Origin: Latescibacteria bacterium UBA6620
GTDB taxonomy: Bacteria > Latescibacterota > UBA2968
Direction: 5' to 3'
Assembly (NCBI GenBank): GCA_002433075.1
Contig: DJHM01000011.1
Coordinates: forward strand, 299,790-358,733
Length of the DNA: 58,944 bases
Part shown: in pieces, positions 17,372 through 26,475 of the stretch
Position numbering within the stretch: position 1 is the first letter of the stretch
Layout: each line of letters opens with the position of its first letter
The notes under the pieces: model-generated
Told to the model about the DNA's origin: nothing
Seen by the model: the letters and a program-made list of their open reading frames with translations, nothing else
The model's database searches: none
Made by a program: the position numbers and the translations under genes

Positions 17372-18643
17372 CTATGTATTGGCTGTCAACCACTCCAGGT
17401 TGAATCGCGCAACGCTGATCTTTTCGCTGTCGCGAACCTTCCCGTTGGTATACAGGCAGAGGATGGTCCCGTCGGCTGTCACCGCCAGGTCGGAATACCG
17501 GGAGAGTCCTGGTTCGAGCCGCCGCGAAGTGAGCCAGCTCCTGCCTTCGTCCCGGCTCAGGCAGATCGTCATTTCTCTGGCCGGATCTGGATTGGAAAAC
17601 AGAACGATGTCTTCGACCTGGCCATCCCGTCGGTAGCGGGTCAGGCCCGCGTGGAGATTGGCGTCCGGTATCTCTTCGTGCTGGCCGTGTTCGCAGAAGG
17701 TTTCACCACAATCGCTGCTGCGCGCGAAGTGGCGCTTACCCGTAAAGCGTGTATTCTTGCGATAACTGACGTAGATGCCGCCCTCCACGGTTTCCACGAG
17801 GCTGACTTCGTCTGAGCCCTCGGGCAGGACGGCGCCCGCCAGCCAATTCTTTCCATGGTCGTCGCTGTACAGCAAGCCCCCACGCACCCCCGGGACCTGT
17901 CCCGGTTCGCCCTCCTTGTAAAGAAACGCCGGTATGACCAACCGTCCCTTGCGTTTTCCTAAGGCAAGCTGGATGCCGTGCACACAGTTGTTAGGCCATC
18001 CCACCCAACCCTCATCGTTCGGCTGAGGCTTGACGTAGAAGGGCTCTGACCAACTCCGCCCCTCATCGGTGCTCTCGAGCAGCCAGAAACCCCCGCCCTG
18101 TTTGGCATAAGCGCTGAAGAAACCCAGATCGTCCAACACCTCGGCAGGCATCTTCCAGAAGGACACGAATATGGCACCCGTCGATTCATCCTGGAAGATG
18201 GGTCCAAGGTAGGTATAGGCATCCTCTTCCTCGAAGATGACTTCCTGCCGCTGCCAGGTCACACCGCCATCCTCGCTACGGGACATCGAGAGGTCGACCT
18301 GGTTTCCGCCGTCCCCCATGGAGTTGTGCCGTTTTTGACACACGGCAATCACCGTCCCTTGCGTTGTGACGATCAACCCCGGTAGATGCAGACCAAACCC
18401 GTCAAAGTCGTGATACTTCAAGGCCGTGAGATCTACCTCGATCGGCATCTCTGCGAGGGCATCCCTTTCCTCTCTGCTGATTCCTTTCAGATGGATGAGC
18501 ACGGATTTCGGTTCTCGGGTACTGTAGTAGATATGGCCGGTGGCGTGCTCGGCCCGCTCCCAGTGATAGGCCGGAGCCTGGGCCAATGTCTCGCCCTGTC
18601 CCGGCAGGAACACATCGACCTTCTCAAAGAAAGCTTCGCCCAT
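17372..18643 (-). CDS. Sialidase-like (BNR/Asp-box) six-bladed propeller protein
   Basis: 423 residues with several Asp-boxes: SRSEDGGVTW, STDEGRSW, YSDDHGKNW, SSDCGETF and SRDEGRSW, the hallmark of exo-alpha-sialidase/BNR proteins. No signal peptide. The N-terminal segment (VDVFLPGQG, YYSTREPKSVLIHLKG) is not part of the propeller. The family catalytic Arg triad cannot be verified by eye, so true sialidase activity is uncertain. It follows the nine-gene minus-strand cluster after a 266 bp gap. A paralogous architecture lies at 48857-50050. Confidence 0.82.
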   Translation of the reverse strand: MGEAFFEKVDVFLPGQGETLAQAPAYHWERAEHATGHIYYSTREPKSVLIHLKGISREERDALAEMPIEVDLTALKYHDFDGFGLHLPGLIVTTQGTVIAVCQKRHNSMGDGGNQVDLSMSRSEDGGVTWQRQEVIFEEEDAYTYLGPIFQDESTGAIFVSFWKMPAEVLDDLGFFSAYAKQGGGFWLLESTDEGRSWSEPFYVKPQPNDEGWVGWPNNCVHGIQLALGKRKGRLVIPAFLYKEGEPGQVPGVRGGLLYSDDHGKNWLAGAVLPEGSDEVSLVETVEGGIYVSYRKNTRFTGKRHFARSSDCGETFCEHGQHEEIPDANLHAGLTRYRRDGQVEDIVLFSNPDPAREMTICLSRDEGRSWLTSRRLEPGLSRYSDLAVTADGTILCLYTNGKVRDSEKISVARFNLEWLTANT

Positions 18644-18770
18644 GTTCGCTCCCCCCTGAGATTACCCATCGATGGCCAGTCTTTACAGGCTGACAACGGA
18701 GAGAATTAGATTACTCACGCCGAGCTTAACGCTGTGAGGCACAGCGACCTGGTCATCCTGAGCATCTCGG

Positions 18771-18860
18771 CTTCGCTCGGCACAGGCTCTGTCGAAGGAC
18801 GTCCAGGTCGCCGAAAGCAGATACATCGACCCTTCGGCATGCTCAGGACAGGCTTCGCTC
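18771..18860. repeat. Compound short repeat (copy R3)
   Basis: Contains the 19-base CTTCGCTCGGCACAGGCTC (18771-18789) identical to part of R1, and downstream an approximately inverted CTCAGGACAGGCTTCGCTC (18842-18860). It resembles the 'tcggcttcgctcggcacagg' type of dispersed repeat seen in several phyla. Confidence 0.55.
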
Positions 18861-18909
18861 AGTTTGACGGCACCCACAGTGACAGCCTGTAGCTGTCAGC
18901 CACCCTAAG

Positions 18910-20274
18910 CTACGAAAACCAGAGCGAGAAAACCTCGGCGTTTCGCAGATGCAACCGAACGCTTCGATTCTCGTCGTGGTTGTCACTTGAAGCAGGACTT
19001 CGCCACGTGATTGTGTGATCGAGCGCGTCGCCTTCGAAAGGATGACAGGTGTCGCGCTCGAAGCCCTGCAGCACCGTTCCCGCCTCGTCAAGGAGCTCCG
19101 CGGTGATTTGGCCGCCTGATGCATCGGCATTGACGTGGACCTGGCGGCCGGCGGGGATAGGCACGGTCACGAGTTCACCTGCCTCGTCAGCCGCTCGAAG
19201 CCCGACCAATCGGTCGCGTTGCCAACGCGCCAGACCGACGGCCCGCTTCCAGTCGCCCTTCTTCTGGGCACCGTGAGGATGGTCCATGGCGAAGTAGTAG
19301 AGCCTGAGCTCGTCGCCGTCTTCGACGAAAGTTTTGGCCGAGCGAATGAAGCCACCGTCCCATTCGCCTCGCCTGCCCATCTCGAGAATCCGGCTACGGT
19401 CTCCGACTCGCTCCCACGTCTCACCGTCCCGGCTGCTGATGAGCTGCACGTCCACCACGCCCTGGTTGTTCAACCCGAACGTGCCCATCGCGTCGGTCGT
19501 GCGCAGCAGGTCCACGAAGCCGAGGAGCAGGGAGCCATACCTGAAGATGGGGATGCCGTAGATCTCCGAGGCCTTGTCCAGATCACCCTGGGTCCATTCG
19601 TCGTCCATCTCGTCCGGGATCACAGCCGGAATAGGTAGCGTCCAGTGATCGACGTCCGCGCTCACGGTCCAGTTCTGAATGCGGCGTCGACGGCCCCGGA
19701 CCTCGAGGTATCGTTTGACCATGCCGCGAAAGAGCTGGTCGCGGGCGTCGTAGGTGTAGAATCCGACATCACCGAAACGAGGAATCACCGGCTCCGACGA
19801 CCATTCCGTCCAGGTCAGCCCGTCGTCGGAATAACGAACGTGGTGGCCGGGCCCGCTGAAGGACAACAGCGTGTAGCGCCGGCCCGGCCCCAGATGGGGG
19901 GTGTGCATCACGTTCGAGTACTGATGGGGGCGACTCTCTGGATCGAGGAAGACGTTGTTCCTGGTCGATCCTTCGGGATCGGTGAACTGACCCAGTGACG
20001 GCAAGCGCCACTCGAATCCGTCTTCACTCTCGGCGTACATATGCCACAGGCGACCCTTGTTGTTGCCGTGCTGTCCCACGCCCGAACCGTACCACATGCG
20101 ATAGACGCCATCCTCCTTCAACACCGTTCCGAGCATGGCCTGGCCCGATTCCCACTTGCGATCGCATAACAGGACTGGGTTGCCCTCGAATTTCTCCCCC
20201 AAGTGGATACGACGCTCCAGGCCCTCCGTCGACTGGACATGAGCGTCGTCGATAAACAGGACTCTATCGTTCAT
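18910..20274 (-). CDS. Glycosidase-like beta-propeller with C-terminal beta-sandwich (family copy 4)
   Basis: 454 residues from the ATG at 20274. It opens VLFIDDAHVQSTEGLERRIH, then FEGNPVL, YRMWYGSG and YAESEDGFEWRLPSLG blades. The C-terminal 100 residues have HVNADASGGQITAELLDE, DTCHPFEGDALDHTITW and LRNAEVFSLWF. It is a tandem paralog of the gene ending at 20264: both start with (V/F)LFIDDA and share the GNP(V/I)L, DGLTW and GETWHRVGDR-type segments. The two genes overlap by 11 bases, implying translational coupling. Function is inferred to be carbohydrate-directed from fold only. Confidence 0.82.
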   Translation of the reverse strand: MNDRVLFIDDAHVQSTEGLERRIHLGEKFEGNPVLLCDRKWESGQAMLGTVLKEDGVYRMWYGSGVGQHGNNKGRLWHMYAESEDGFEWRLPSLGQFTDPEGSTRNNVFLDPESRPHQYSNVMHTPHLGPGRRYTLLSFSGPGHHVRYSDDGLTWTEWSSEPVIPRFGDVGFYTYDARDQLFRGMVKRYLEVRGRRRRIQNWTVSADVDHWTLPIPAVIPDEMDDEWTQGDLDKASEIYGIPIFRYGSLLLGFVDLLRTTDAMGTFGLNNQGVVDVQLISSRDGETWERVGDRSRILEMGRRGEWDGGFIRSAKTFVEDGDELRLYYFAMDHPHGAQKKGDWKRAVGLARWQRDRLVGLRAADEAGELVTVPIPAGRQVHVNADASGGQITAELLDEAGTVLQGFERDTCHPFEGDALDHTITWRSPASSDNHDENRSVRLHLRNAEVFSLWFS

Positions 20275-21643
20275 GGCACCACCACAGGGAGAAAAGCTCC
20301 GCATCTCGCAGCGTCAACTGGATGCGTACCGTCCGATCCGCGAGCGACGAGAGGTCGCCGCCGGCCCATTCGACTGCGTGGTCAAGCGCGTCTTTCTTGA
20401 GTGGTTTGCAATCGGCGGCCGAGTAGCCTCCGATTGCTGACCCATCTTCCTCGAGAAGCGCGACGGTCACCAGACCTCTCGAGGCATCGGCATTGATGTG
20501 CAGCTGGCCGGCGGCCACAGACGCCGTGGTCTCGACCATGCCTTCGCCACGGGCAGCCAATCCGACGAAACGGTCTACCGGCCATGATGCCGTGCCGATA
20601 CTCTTCGACCACTTACTTCGCGCCAGAGCACCGGGCGTCCTCCTGCAGCCTGTGTAGTAGGCAACGACCCTGTCTCCGTCCTGGACCAGCGAGTTACCCA
20701 TCCAAACGAGTCCGCTATCCCACAATGCATCGTCGCTGCCCCGCTCGATGATCGGGCACCGGTCTCCGACGCGATGCCATGTTTCGCCGTCTCTGCTGGA
20801 CACGAGCTGGACGTCCATCTCGCCGTCGAATCCATCGCCGGCGTGCCGGCCGCGCAGCACCTGCAGAAAGCCCAGCAGTAGGGGGCCATATCGAGCGATC
20901 GGCATGGCCGGAAAGAGCGTCCTCTTTTCAGATTCTCCGGCGGCCCATTCCGTATCAACCTCATCGGGGGTCAGCACAGGGCGAGGGAGTGACCACTCGA
21001 GCCCATTCGGGCTCTGCGTCGAGAACAGGTGCGTGTCGGACGCCTCCCAGGTGAGGATTCCGCGAAAGCACTGCTCGACCTCGTCGTAGTTAAAGCAACC
21101 ACGCTCTCCGTAACCGGGGATGACAGGTGTCTGCGACGCGTCACTCCACTGCAGCCCGTCGTCGGACCAGGAAACGAAGTGACCGTCGTAGGGCAGGTCG
21201 TAGCCTAACCCATACGAGAACATCGTGTAACTGTGGCCGCCAGACGCGTGAGGGTGATGCATCACGGACGGGTTGATTTCTTTGCTGAATGCACGTCTGA
21301 CGAACGCGATGTTATTCGCGACCGAGCCGGTCGAATCTTCCGTCGTGCCAAGCGAGGGCTTCGACCATTCGAGACCGTCGTCGCTTTCGGCGTAGAGATG
21401 TAAGGAGCGGATGAAGGAGTCGATCCCGTGAGGATCGGGGGCGGAGGCGTAGGACTGGTACCACATTCGGTACCCCTCCGGCTCTTTGCGAACGGTACCC
21501 AGGGTTGTCTCCGACCCCTCCCAGTCACGATCGGAGGTGATAATCGGGTTTCCCTCGTACTTACGCGCGGGGTGAATCCAGCGCTCGACATCCCTCATCC
21601 AGGAGATTTGAGCATCGTCGATAAAGAGAAATTTGTTCATCAC
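20264..21643 (-). CDS. Glycosidase-like beta-propeller with C-terminal beta-sandwich (family copy 3)
   Basis: 459 residues: NKFLFIDDAQISWMRDVERW at the start, EGNPIIT, YRMWYQSYA, YAESDDGLEWSKPSLG, GSVANNIAF, then a C-terminal domain (LHINADASRGLVTVALLEE, DCKPLKKDALDHAVEW, LRDAELFSLWW). It lies nine bases downstream of the VOC gene and overlaps its paralog by 11 bases. It ends in TAG. No signal peptide. The persistence of two divergent tandem copies suggests two related substrates rather than redundancy. Confidence 0.82.
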   Translation of the reverse strand: MMNKFLFIDDAQISWMRDVERWIHPARKYEGNPIITSDRDWEGSETTLGTVRKEPEGYRMWYQSYASAPDPHGIDSFIRSLHLYAESDDGLEWSKPSLGTTEDSTGSVANNIAFVRRAFSKEINPSVMHHPHASGGHSYTMFSYGLGYDLPYDGHFVSWSDDGLQWSDASQTPVIPGYGERGCFNYDEVEQCFRGILTWEASDTHLFSTQSPNGLEWSLPRPVLTPDEVDTEWAAGESEKRTLFPAMPIARYGPLLLGFLQVLRGRHAGDGFDGEMDVQLVSSRDGETWHRVGDRCPIIERGSDDALWDSGLVWMGNSLVQDGDRVVAYYTGCRRTPGALARSKWSKSIGTASWPVDRFVGLAARGEGMVETTASVAAGQLHINADASRGLVTVALLEEDGSAIGGYSAADCKPLKKDALDHAVEWAGGDLSSLADRTVRIQLTLRDAELFSLWWCHER

Positions 21644-21652
21644 AGTTTGGAT

Positions 21653-22534
21653 TCAGATTCTCTGGGCGATCTCGAGCGGCAGATCCTCGAGCCCTTTCAA
21701 CGCGAACGCCTGTCTCGACATGCCTGGCAGGGGCGTTCGCACGGACGGCGGATCCCCGACAGCCACACCCTTTTGAGCGAGTTCGTCGTAGGTCCTTGCG
21801 ATATCGTCGGTCCAGAAGCCCAGTGCGCTGACGGCTCCAGGCCCTCCTTGCCTTCGCCTGGTGGATTCACTTTGCGTCAACTCCAGGTCGGTCATACCCG
21901 CCGCGAAAACCGATTCTTCGAACCCTTCTACGGCCGGTACCGTTTCTGTTCTATGGCTCAGTTCTTCCAGGCCTAGCTTCCGGCCAAAGAAATCCCTTTT
22001 GGCGCCGACGTCACTGCATACGATCTGCACGTGGTCGAATCCTTGCAGCAGACCCGGGCCGGAGCCTGACGCCCGCGCTCTCTTCTCGTCAAGGCGACCC
22101 TTTAGATGCTCGCGCGGGTCAATCAGGTCGGCGATCTGAAGGACATAGCCATCCGGATCGTCGACCTGAAGCAGGGACCTTTGCATATACGCATGGTCCA
22201 TCGGTTGAACGCTGGGGCCGTCCGGGGTTACGAGTTGCGTGCTCACCAGAGACTCTTTCAGCACCCTGAACGCTTCGTGGTTGTCCGCCGTGTAAAAAGC
22301 AAAGTGCCCCACAGAACCGGGCACGTCTCTGGGATCCTTTCTCTCACCGGAAGGCAGCAACGATGTCACGGCATCGGCGTCTTCGTGCAGCTCGAGGACC
22401 GAATCCCCTATCGCGAACATCGACAATCCATCTCCGTACGCCAGTTCTTCCAGGCCGAGCTGTTCACCGTATAGCGAGCGGCAGGCGGCCAGATCACGCA
22501 CGCGCATCTCGAGATGGGCAATGCCCGTCAGCAT
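21653..22534 (-). CDS. Two-domain VOC (glyoxalase/dioxygenase fold) protein
   Basis: 293 residues with two vicinal-oxygen-chelate domains: residues 1-135 (GIAHLEMRVRDLAACRSLYGEQLGLEELAYGD, LELHED, VGHFAFYT) and about 155-293 (GFDHVQIVCSDVGAKRDFFGRKLGLEELS, DLELTQSES, SALGFWTDDI). His and Glu residues in VOC metal positions are visible. Members are glyoxalases, extradiol dioxygenases, epimerases or fosfomycin-type enzymes; the two-domain arrangement recalls ring-cleaving dioxygenases, but the assignment is open. Its start overlaps the PhyH stop by one base, so it is translationally coupled. Confidence 0.85.
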   Translation of the reverse strand: MLTGIAHLEMRVRDLAACRSLYGEQLGLEELAYGDGLSMFAIGDSVLELHEDADAVTSLLPSGERKDPRDVPGSVGHFAFYTADNHEAFRVLKESLVSTQLVTPDGPSVQPMDHAYMQRSLLQVDDPDGYVLQIADLIDPREHLKGRLDEKRARASGSGPGLLQGFDHVQIVCSDVGAKRDFFGRKLGLEELSHRTETVPAVEGFEESVFAAGMTDLELTQSESTRRRQGGPGAVSALGFWTDDIARTYDELAQKGVAVGDPPSVRTPLPGMSRQAFALKGLEDLPLEIAQRI

Positions 22535-23370
22535 CAGAGTGTTTTGCGAACTTTTTCGGCGTCGTTGAATAGGATCTCGCGCACCTGATCGGTCGCCTTC
22601 TCGTGGAACGCGACGGCTTCCGGGTCGAAGTCCCGGGTGGGAACTGGCGTGGGGCGAAAGTGACCGTACCGATCCTCACCCCGTACCAGAGCGGCACTGT
22701 CCCACTCACCCACGACCTGCTTTGTGTGTGGAGGCACGTAGTGCAGTGAGAGACCGATTCGTCGGTCGGCCGAACGGTTTGGGCTCGACGCGTGGGCAAG
22801 CCGCCCGTTGTGCAGGGATGCCTGACCGGTGTCCAGTGGCATGGCGACGGTCTTCGACTCGTCGACTTCTACCGAAATCTCCTGTCCCCGAGTCAGCAAG
22901 TTGTCGTCCCGGTATTCGTCCTTGTGTGGAAGAAGGTCACCAATGTGAGACCCGGGCAAAACGTGCATACAACCGCTCTCTAACGTCGCGGGAGAAAGAG
23001 CCAGCCATACGGTGATCAGGTCGCTCGTATCGAGACCCCAATAACGCAGATCCTGATGCCACGAAACGAAGGTTTCGCTTCTTGCCTCTTTCACCCAGAA
23101 GAGCGTGTTCCAGCACAGAATATCCGGGCCAATCAGGTCCTCGACCGCATCGAGCATCGTGGGATGTCGCATCAGGTCGTCGACCCATTTGAAGAGCAAG
23201 TGGGATTTGCTTCGCTGCGCTCCCCCAATCGGCTTGCCTTCCTCACGCTCGAAGCTCTCCAACTGCGACCTCATCCGCCTGGCCTCGTCCTCACTCAGAA
23301 TGGTGACAGGAAAACAGTACCCATCCCGGTCGAATTGCTCGATGTCACTTTCATTCAGCAGTTTAGGCAC
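22534..23370 (-). CDS. Phytanoyl-CoA dioxygenase (PhyH) family protein
   Basis: 278 residues from a GTG at 23370. The metal site is WHQD followed by RYWGLD, and the distal pair is LAHASSPNRSADRRIGL (His and Arg). SGCMHVLPGSH is the characteristic PhyH strand. The open frame extends 15 codons upstream, but AGGAGG at 23376-23381 fits only the GTG. One-base overlap with the VOC gene downstream; 78 bp from the second PhyH gene upstream. The N-terminus 'LNESDIEQFDRDGYCFP' is the standard PhyH opening. Confidence 0.9.
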   Translation of the reverse strand: MPKLLNESDIEQFDRDGYCFPVTILSEDEARRMRSQLESFEREEGKPIGGAQRSKSHLLFKWVDDLMRHPTMLDAVEDLIGPDILCWNTLFWVKEARSETFVSWHQDLRYWGLDTSDLITVWLALSPATLESGCMHVLPGSHIGDLLPHKDEYRDDNLLTRGQEISVEVDESKTVAMPLDTGQASLHNGRLAHASSPNRSADRRIGLSLHYVPPHTKQVVGEWDSAALVRGEDRYGHFRPTPVPTRDFDPEAVAFHEKATDQVREILFNDAEKVRKTL

Positions 23371-23375
23371 GGAAA

Positions 23376-23381
23376 CCTCCT
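23376..23381 (-). promoter_or_regulatory. RBS fixing a GTG start
   Basis: AGGAGG on the minus strand, five bases before GTG at 23370. It rules out the longer reading that begins 15 codons upstream. Confidence 0.7.
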
Positions 23382-23448
23382 GTGGATCGGAGATGCGTTG
23401 CAAGGCCCTGGGCATGATCCTCCACGCCAGATTCCATGATCTACCCTC

Positions 23449-24369
23449 TCACTCACTAAAGAACGGGTACGGCTCGCCGGCTTCCACCAACTTTTCAACC
23501 AGACTCGAGTACTTCAACACCTCCGTCAGCTTGACGCGCCAAAGCGGGGCGTAGAAATCGACGAATTCCTGAAAGAACGCCCGCGCACCCTCACTCACTC
23601 CATCAAGGTATCCGGTAAGCAAAAACCAGGGTTGGTCACTGGCGTAGTTCAGCCCCCGCTCGCGTATCGAAAACTCTGCGGCGGCTCGCTTTTTGACGGA
23701 GATCATCAACGAACGCCTGAGGTTGTCGGTGTGGTACCGGCCCCTATGGATGGACAACTGGGTAAACAGGACCGCGTCGCCAGGCTCCTGGTGGAGACGG
23801 ACGGCGCCTGGCATCTCGTTCGATCGGTTGTGGATCCCATCATCCGCGACGCAGATCGCGTGCTCTTCAGGAGTGTAGTCACGCAGGTGAGAGCCCGGCA
23901 CCAGTTCGAGATCGTCCGTCGGGACCAATGCGATCTGCATCTGCAACCCGGCCCCGGTTTCCGGTCTCCGGGAGACGTCTGCTTCTCCACCGATCTTGTC
24001 CTTATGCCAGAACCCGTCCTGGCTTTCTCCGGTCGGGTTGAAGTAGAGGCTGCTCAAGGCAAACAGGAATTCCTCATCCAGGGCCGCACTCAGCGATTCG
24101 ACAACCTGGGGCGATCCCATGGCATTGAGCAGAAAGGCGAGATCGTCGGGATGATCGCGATGATATTCCGGATCGATCAGGTGCCTCAGGTAGTTGGACT
24201 GGGGGCCCACCGGTGGGTTGTCGTGTCGAGGAGCCCGCCTCCACTGCTCCAGCACGCGCTCGCAGATTTCGCGCAGCCGTTCTGTCGTCGTAGCGTCGAA
24301 CAAACCGCGCACCACGGCATAAGAGTGCTCTCGTAGCTGCTCGGGGCTGGGTTCGGTCGCAATACTCAT
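23449..24369 (-). CDS. Phytanoyl-CoA dioxygenase (PhyH) family protein
   Basis: 306 residues. FWHKDKIGG supplies His and Asp; SIHRGRYHTDNLRRSLMIS supplies the distal His and the Arg. LELVPGSHLRDYT is the usual PhyH strand. Start ATG at 24369 preceded by GAGAGGA. Only distantly similar to the adjacent PhyH, so the two probably act on different intermediates or positions. Same-strand neighbours suggest one transcript from the MFS gene at 28590 to the propeller at 18910, with the largest internal gap (145 bp) just upstream of this gene. Confidence 0.9.
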   Translation of the reverse strand: MSIATEPSPEQLREHSYAVVRGLFDATTTERLREICERVLEQWRRAPRHDNPPVGPQSNYLRHLIDPEYHRDHPDDLAFLLNAMGSPQVVESLSAALDEEFLFALSSLYFNPTGESQDGFWHKDKIGGEADVSRRPETGAGLQMQIALVPTDDLELVPGSHLRDYTPEEHAICVADDGIHNRSNEMPGAVRLHQEPGDAVLFTQLSIHRGRYHTDNLRRSLMISVKKRAAAEFSIRERGLNYASDQPWFLLTGYLDGVSEGARAFFQEFVDFYAPLWRVKLTEVLKYSSLVEKLVEAGEPYPFFSE

Positions 24370-24514
24370 TCTATCCTCTCGCGATTAAGAATCACCTCGT
24401 GGTTGGACTGCCTAGTACGGTTCACTACCTGGGTGATAAACCATCGCACCTTGAGGCTGCTCCTACTCCCCAAAGCGGCGACGTCTGTACTCCCGACCTG
24501 GTCTTCCCAATCCT

Positions 24515-26011
24515 TCAGATGGATATGGAGTACAATCTCGCACGTGACATGTGAATGCGGATCGAGACGCGTCTTCCCTTCAATTCTGATAGATTGGTTT
24601 TTCCTTTCCAGCTGACAGCGCGGGATAGTTCGTCTCCGACCAGAACGTCGGCGTCGTCCAATCCGTAGCCTTCGAAAGGTTCTACCGGGAGGGGCGGTGT
24701 CACCGGAGGAGGAACCAATTCTACCCGCACCCAACCTCCGGTTTCAGTTTCATAGTTGAGACACAGCTCGGCCCCGTGACACGTTCTCTCCGTCATCGTG
24801 AAGCGTGCTTCTCCCAACGCTTCCAACGCGACAAGGCGGTCGCGCTTCCAGACCGCCCAGCGAAACTCCTGTGGCTCATTCTCTTCGCCACCTTCAGGAG
24901 GTTGGGTCTGAAAGTCGTGACGCCGCCGAGTTCCGGTGAACAACAGGCCCCATTCCTCGTCGTTCAGCGGGACCAGATGTCTCCGGGCGTAGACCGCCTC
25001 ATATTCGCCGCGAGGAATGATGGGGGTCCGTTCGGGGCGGCTCCAAAGGATTCCATCTCGGCTGGTTGCCATCTGCACGTCTACGGTGGAGGTGCGGCGG
25101 TGATAGAAAGGCAGGAACATGAGGTGAAGGTTGCCGTGCGGGTAGGGGCAGTAAGCGCAGCTGTAGACATCCACGTCGATCGGGTCCTGCGGGTCCGCCA
25201 TGAAGACGAACTGAGGCTCGTCCCACTGATTGAACGCCTTTGCCGTGCTGCGCCGGATACAACGCCTTCGTTCGTGGTGGCCTCGGTGGTAGGCGACGTA
25301 TTCGCCTTTCGGCTCGTCGTAGGTCGTGTAATACTCGCCATCGAGGGTCAGGGTGCCAAGGTCCCGTAACGGTTCATCCAGTACGGTCCACCTGAGACCG
25401 TCCGGGGACACGGCGCCCCGTATGATCTGATGCATCTGCATCTTCTGGGTGATCTGGTCGAGGCCCATGCCTTCGTGCTGCATGGTCGTCCGCATTTCCC
25501 AGTAGTGCTCCCGCGTGACCTCCGGCCTGGCCACGCCGTCCACGTAGAGCATGCCACTTGGATGGGTCGACTTGTATCGGGCCTCGGCCGGACCCGAGGG
25601 GTCCTTGAAGACACACCGCACCCACCAGTGGTCGATGGGGTGCAGCAGATTGTTGGCTTTGGAGCCCTGGTAGTCCACCAGACCCAGTTCCGGCTTGTGC
25701 CAGGTGCAGCCGTCGGTGCTTTCGGCATACGCGTCGTAGGTGACGCCGTCGTATCCGGTACTCTGGTAGTAAACCTTGAGCTTGCCCTCGTCCGCGAACG
25801 CAAAGCCTGGGACCATGCCGCCCGCTTCCCACGGGTACTCGGCTGTGCGAAAAAGGAGGTCTGACCAGCGTCCTGGCTGAACCTTCAGGTGCAGGTCTCC
25901 CACGGGTGGGTCCTGGATCCAGCTCAGGCCGTCTTCCCCTACAGCGCCGTGGCCGGCCCAGATGCCGTACCAGTCGACGAAAGGGAGAGGAGGTGGTTGC
26001 TCTTCCGGCAT
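24515..26011 (-). CDS. Glycosidase-like beta-propeller with C-terminal beta-sandwich (family copy 2)
   Basis: 498 residues. Blades: LKVYYQSTG, YAESTDGCTWHKPELGLVDYQGSKANNLLH, ISPDGLRWT-type repeats, MATSRDGILWSRPERTPIIPRG. The C-terminal sandwich includes GAELCLNYETETGGWVRVEL, DDADVLVGDELSRAVSWKG and LSELKGRRVSIRIHMSRARLYSI. It is closest to the 280-1773 protein. It lies 12 bp after the cupin gene. No signal peptide; probably cytoplasmic, consistent with action on an imported oligomer or glycoside. Confidence 0.82.
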   Translation of the reverse strand: MPEEQPPPLPFVDWYGIWAGHGAVGEDGLSWIQDPPVGDLHLKVQPGRWSDLLFRTAEYPWEAGGMVPGFAFADEGKLKVYYQSTGYDGVTYDAYAESTDGCTWHKPELGLVDYQGSKANNLLHPIDHWWVRCVFKDPSGPAEARYKSTHPSGMLYVDGVARPEVTREHYWEMRTTMQHEGMGLDQITQKMQMHQIIRGAVSPDGLRWTVLDEPLRDLGTLTLDGEYYTTYDEPKGEYVAYHRGHHERRRCIRRSTAKAFNQWDEPQFVFMADPQDPIDVDVYSCAYCPYPHGNLHLMFLPFYHRRTSTVDVQMATSRDGILWSRPERTPIIPRGEYEAVYARRHLVPLNDEEWGLLFTGTRRRHDFQTQPPEGGEENEPQEFRWAVWKRDRLVALEALGEARFTMTERTCHGAELCLNYETETGGWVRVELVPPPVTPPLPVEPFEGYGLDDADVLVGDELSRAVSWKGKTNLSELKGRRVSIRIHMSRARLYSISI

Positions 26012-26023
26012 ATAAGTCGCCTT

Positions 26024-26422
26024 TCAGACGGGAAAGTCAGGCGGGATTGGCTTCGCCGGGACCGGATGAGGCTCCGCCTGGTCCGGGTTGCGATGCAGAT
26101 ATCCCAACCGTCCATCCTCCGAGCCCGGCTCATAGAGCCAGAACAACTCGAAGTCTTCGTCGCCGTAAACCTCGAGAATATCGTGTTCGTCGCCTGCCTT
26201 GATGCACACGATATCCCGGGCCCGCACATAGGACTCCTCGCCACCGTTGAGGATCTTTGCTTTCCCTCGGCAGACCAGATACAGCTCATTGTAATCGTGA
26301 TAGTGGCAGTCGTGCTCCCCACCCTCTTTCGACATCCGAAAATAGCCGGCGGTGGGTGTCTGACACCAATCAGGCTTGTTACCTGGCTTGAGCGCGCCGT
26401 CCTGCGTGTGAATGACTGACAT
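26024..26422 (-). CDS. Cupin-domain protein
   Basis: 132 residues from the ATG at 26422, preceded by AAGGAGA; the longer open reading overlaps the SDR gene and lacks similarity. HDCHYHDYNELYLVCRGKAKIL carries the cupin His-X-His...Glu motif and IKAGDEHDILEVYG the second His. Such small cupins are metal-binding isomerases, dioxygenases or sugar-binding accessory proteins. It sits between SDR and propeller genes in the same operon. Confidence 0.85.
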   Translation of the reverse strand: MSVIHTQDGALKPGNKPDWCQTPTAGYFRMSKEGGEHDCHYHDYNELYLVCRGKAKILNGGEESYVRARDIVCIKAGDEHDILEVYGDEDFELFWLYEPGSEDGRLGYLHRNPDQAEPHPVPAKPIPPDFPV

Positions 26423-26475
26423 GCTCAGCGTCTCCTTAGGGTCGTATGACTCCGCTGGAATCGGACACGAGACGA

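Noticed and set aside
17348..17375. CRISPR-like direct repeat
   Set aside because: Only two 13-base units with a two-base gap, no spacers and no cas genes in the window.
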